A stretch of 37,038 nt of DNA from Rhodospirillaceae bacterium. Its GTDB lineage: Bacteria; Pseudomonadota; Alphaproteobacteria; MPNO01; UBA830. Location of the stretch: assembly GCA_002689465.1 (NCBI GenBank), contig NZGJ01000012.1, positions 2,270 through 39,307 on the forward strand, written 5' to 3'. The notes beneath the pieces were generated by a model. That model was given only the letters and a program-made list of their open reading frames with translations. It had not been told where the DNA came from and did not search any database. The position numbers and the translations under genes are program-made. Of this stretch, positions 34,939-37,038 are shown in pieces (the stretch's first letter is position 1; each line of letters starts with the position of its first letter).

Positions 34939-35967
34939 ATGACTACTCACCCTATCCATTTTGTGGGCTCCATTCCATTAGCTGATAGCGACGCTGTTTT
35001 CGGAACATTGGCTGTTTCAGTCGGCGAGCGGGCAAAACGCTGGCCAGATGGAGAGACTGGTGAGCGGGCCTATTGGATCCGCTGGCAGAAGCAGACGTTC
35101 CAAAAACATCAGGATTTTGAGCTAAAATCAGCTAGCACATCGCTGCAAGGATACAAGGACGCGCTTGAGCGCCGGTTGTATAATATTCGGGATGGCGTCG
35201 ACCCGGCGGAGATCCGAATAGAGACTATGGGTTATGCGTCTGAGGCGATCTCTTCTTACTCTGCGTTCGCTGAGCTTAAGGCAGTCGGGGTCATCCCGGC
35301 GTCGGTGCGTTTTCTGGTCTCTATTCCATCCGCTGTTGCCCTAACCGTAGGTTTTTTCGACATGCCGGAACGCGCAGGCGTCGAGCCACTTATCGAAGCG
35401 GCGTTAGCGCGTGAGGTTGAGACTATTGCCGCCGTGATTCCATATGACCAGCTCGCCATTCAGTGGGATGTCTGTCACGAGGTCGTTGCTGCTGATAGTG
35501 GCATGTCGTTGCACTATGAAGATGTAATGAATGCTTCGATCAAGCGGATTTCTAGGTTGCTCAGTTACGTACCCGCGGAAATTGAGGCGGGTATCCATCT
35601 GTGTTACGGCGACCCGGGTCACATGCATATCATTGAACCCGCTGATCTTTCGACCTGCGTCAGCTATGCTAACGGTATCTTCGCCGCATCACGGCGACGT
35701 GTGAATTTTATCCATATGCCGGTGCCGCGCGGTCGCGACGATGCGGCGTATTTTGCCCCGCTCTCTGCCCTGTCTCTCCCAACCGGAAGCGAACTGTATC
35801 TCGGGCTTGCCCATTTCACCGACGGCACTGAGGGCACAGCCACTCGGCTCGCGGCAGCGTCCGGTCATGTTGCAGCGTTCGGCATCGCAACAGAATGTGG
35901 GTTCGGCCGTCGCGACCCCAAAATGATAATACCACTGCTCGATATCCATGCGGCGGTTGCTGACTGA
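34939..35967 (+). CDS. MetE-like (UROD/cobalamin-independent methionine synthase superfamily) protein
   Basis: The 342-residue protein resembles the C-terminal barrel of cobalamin-independent methionine synthase. HFVGSIPLADSD is at the N terminus. GIHLCYGDPGH gives a His220-x-Cys222 pair like the zinc ligands of MetE (HxC), and IATECGFGRRDP gives Cys320 like MetE's later Cys ligand. It lacks the N-terminal MetE domain, so it is a single-barrel type. GERAKRWPDGETGERAYWIRW is a strongly charged segment characteristic of this subgroup. The substrate is unknown; a methyl- or thiol-transfer role is plausible. AGGA lies eight bases before the ATG, and it follows gshB by 35 bases on the same strand. 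Confidence 0.7.
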   Translation: MTTHPIHFVGSIPLADSDAVFGTLAVSVGERAKRWPDGETGERAYWIRWQKQTFQKHQDFELKSASTSLQGYKDALERRLYNIRDGVDPAEIRIETMGYASEAISSYSAFAELKAVGVIPASVRFLVSIPSAVALTVGFFDMPERAGVEPLIEAALAREVETIAAVIPYDQLAIQWDVCHEVVAADSGMSLHYEDVMNASIKRISRLLSYVPAEIEAGIHLCYGDPGHMHIIEPADLSTCVSYANGIFAASRRRVNFIHMPVPRGRDDAAYFAPLSALSLPTGSELYLGLAHFTDGTEGTATRLAAASGHVAAFGIATECGFGRRDPKMIIPLLDIHAAVAD

Positions 35968-36051
35968 GTCCCGCACTCTATCGGAGATTGCATCAGGTTT
36001 CGTCCAGGTGTACGAGACGCCCTTTATAAAATTTACCGAGTAATCACAATT

Positions 36052-36546
36052 ATGAGCGATACAAAAAATCCAACCCAATCTGGAACCAAGTCTGAAACCA
36101 CGACCGCATTAAAATCCGCCGAGACCAAGTCGGCCGAACCGAAACCGGCTGAGGCCAAAACATCCGATTCTGTTTCGGCACCGTCGAACAAGGGCGATGG
36201 CGGCAAATCGGCGCGTGAGTCTGTCGGTGGGGCCGAGGTCGGTCACTACGGCTATTTTAGCAATATCAAGACACCCGAATACAAATCTGGCTGGGATGAT
36301 ATCTGGGGCGAAAAAAAATCCGACGACATCAAAAAGAAAGTCGCCACAAAGCGTAAAGCGGCGCCAAAATCAACTGCTCCTCGAGAGGTTTCTTTAGATT
36401 TTGAAACGCTGCCAGTAGATCTGCAGGTTGCGCTGGCCAGTGAGGCCCGCAAGCAGCTTAAAAAATCGCGAATCAATTATGACCATCGCGATAAGGCTGG
36501 TGCAGTTAGTTGGCGGATCGACTGCAGGGTCGAACGCCCGGGCTGA
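36052..36546 (+). CDS. Hypothetical charged protein with conserved-looking C-terminal region
   Basis: The 164-residue frame is Thr/Lys/Ala/Glu-rich and presumably disordered to about residue 60. A short aromatic motif follows (GHYGYFSNIKTPEYKSGWDDIWG), then a Lys-rich patch and a helical C-terminal piece with VSLDFETLPVDLQVALASEA. I do not recognise the family. No signal peptide or membrane segment is visible. The stop is five bases before the start of the next gene, so the two probably form a unit. The ATG at 36052 has no strong ribosome site but follows an AT-rich gap of 84 bases after the MetE-like gene. Confidence 0.6.
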   Translation: MSDTKNPTQSGTKSETTTALKSAETKSAEPKPAEAKTSDSVSAPSNKGDGGKSARESVGGAEVGHYGYFSNIKTPEYKSGWDDIWGEKKSDDIKKKVATKRKAAPKSTAPREVSLDFETLPVDLQVALASEARKQLKKSRINYDHRDKAGAVSWRIDCRVERPG

Positions 36547-36551
36547 GATCT

Positions 36552-36974
36552 GTGCGCAGTTTTCTCGATCGGCTGCGACATACGCTGATATTCGAGGCGA
36601 TAGCCCTGTTTATGTTGGCGGTCCCCGGCGGCTGGTTGCTTGACCGGCCGATGGAGATAATGGGAGCGCTCAGTCTTATGTTCGGTGTTCTCGCGATGAG
36701 CTGGAACTTTTTGTATAACTGGTTGTTCGATCTCTGGGACCGCCGCTACCGAGGCATGTCAAAGCGCCGGTTTGCGATCCGTGCGGTCCACGCCATCCTG
36801 TTCGAAGCGGGGCTGGTAATCGCTGGTCTATTCCTTATTGCCTGGTGGCTCGATATGACCTTTTGGGATGCGTTTCTGCTCGATGTTAGCCTGTCGGCTT
36901 TCTTTTTGGTCTACGCGTTTTGCTACAACTGGGCCTATGACATGGTCTTCCCGATGCGGCCTTTGGCTGGATAA
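36552..36974 (+). CDS. PACE-type (AceI-like) small efflux/membrane protein
   Basis: From GTG 36552 the 140 residues begin MRSFLDRLRHTLIFEAIAL, the family N terminus, with the conserved acidic residue of helix one in RHTLIFE. Four hydrophobic helices follow, in two related halves: helix three also carries a FEAGL after RAVHAIL, which mirrors the first repeat. This matches the bacterial transmembrane pair domain of PACE transporters, which export biocides such as chlorhexidine or natural diamines. Whether this member exports anything is unknown. A longer in-frame start (TTG 36510) overlaps the upstream gene and lacks conserved residues. The last 64 bases of the window contain nothing recognised. 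Confidence 0.85.
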   Translation: MRSFLDRLRHTLIFEAIALFMLAVPGGWLLDRPMEIMGALSLMFGVLAMSWNFLYNWLFDLWDRRYRGMSKRRFAIRAVHAILFEAGLVIAGLFLIAWWLDMTFWDAFLLDVSLSAFFLVYAFCYNWAYDMVFPMRPLAG

Positions 36975-37038
36975 TCTCGACCATTTTCAGCATTTAGTAT
37001 TTCAATCATGCGGCCCGGCGTTTCTGGGTCCATCGTGT

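Noticed and set aside
1-37038. tRNA/rRNA genes, CRISPR arrays, insertion sequences or prophage
   Set aside because: No cloverleaf-like sequence, regular direct repeats, transposase motifs or phage proteins were found on reading through the window.

Overview
The window looks like a chromosomal segment from an alphaproteobacterium of moderate G+C, most like the Rhodospirillales and relatives. The evidence is gene content and order. A divergent block has a PpsR-type regulatory protein, maf, aroE, coaE and dnaQ on the minus strand and hemE, hemH, hemJ and (after an interruption) rho on the plus strand. In Caulobacter and its relatives this arrangement flanks the chromosomal replication origin. 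DUF2244 beside nth, SecB beside DnaQ, and a ferrochelatase with a C-terminal Cys motif like that of Caulobacter all fit the same group.

Layout. 0-5.4 kb: the 3' end of a DUF255/YyaL-type thioredoxin-domain protein, dapB, an AraC-HTH/O6-methylguanine methyltransferase fusion with no normal start codon, DUF2244, nth, a histidine phosphatase and secB. 5.5-9.2 kb: the minus-strand chain ppsR-maf-aroE-coaE-dnaQ, with 4-bp ATGA overlaps at its upstream end. 9.2-9.65 kb: the probable oriC, with DnaA-box-like sites including a perfect 9-bp inverted pair, and an AT-rich stretch. 9.65-15.4 kb: hemE-hemH-hemJ, then an intact TauD-family dioxygenase and a broken S-formylglutathione hydrolase, then rho. 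15.5-19.7 kb: an accessory stretch with a quinone oxidoreductase, a dienelactone hydrolase, a decayed methyltransferase, a ceramidase-like membrane protein, a decayed glutathione S-transferase and DUF350. 19.7-26.8 kb: the heat-shock genes dnaJ, dnaK, grpE and hrcA on the minus strand. The roughly 2.1 kb between dnaK and grpE holds a shattered egtB (ergothioneine synthesis) and a second unrecognised decayed gene. 27-37 kb: housekeeping genes rph-rdgB-hemW, an LpoA-like lipoprotein, rsmI, a trace of yraN, a BON lipoprotein, a SirB1-type protein, gshB, a MetE-like barrel protein, an unknown charged protein and a PACE-type membrane protein.

How the genes work together. The core is replication start and proofreading (oriC, DnaQ), haem synthesis (HemE, HemH, HemJ; HemW in haem handling), protein folding (SecB, DnaK/DnaJ/GrpE under HrcA), nucleotide-pool cleaning (Maf, RdgB), and base-excision repair (Nth). 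The unusual property is the number of broken genes: fghA, a second methyltransferase, GST, egtB, an unknown gene and probably yraN, plus the start defect of the Ada-like gene. Several of the lost functions depend on thiols or deal with alkyl/formaldehyde damage, although gshB is intact. I infer ongoing gene loss, as in a recently host-restricted or otherwise narrowed lineage. No RNA genes, insertion sequences, prophage or CRISPR arrays were seen. I see no convincing undescribed multi-gene system; the best targets for a second look are the origin, the eroded loci and the MetE-like protein next to gshB.
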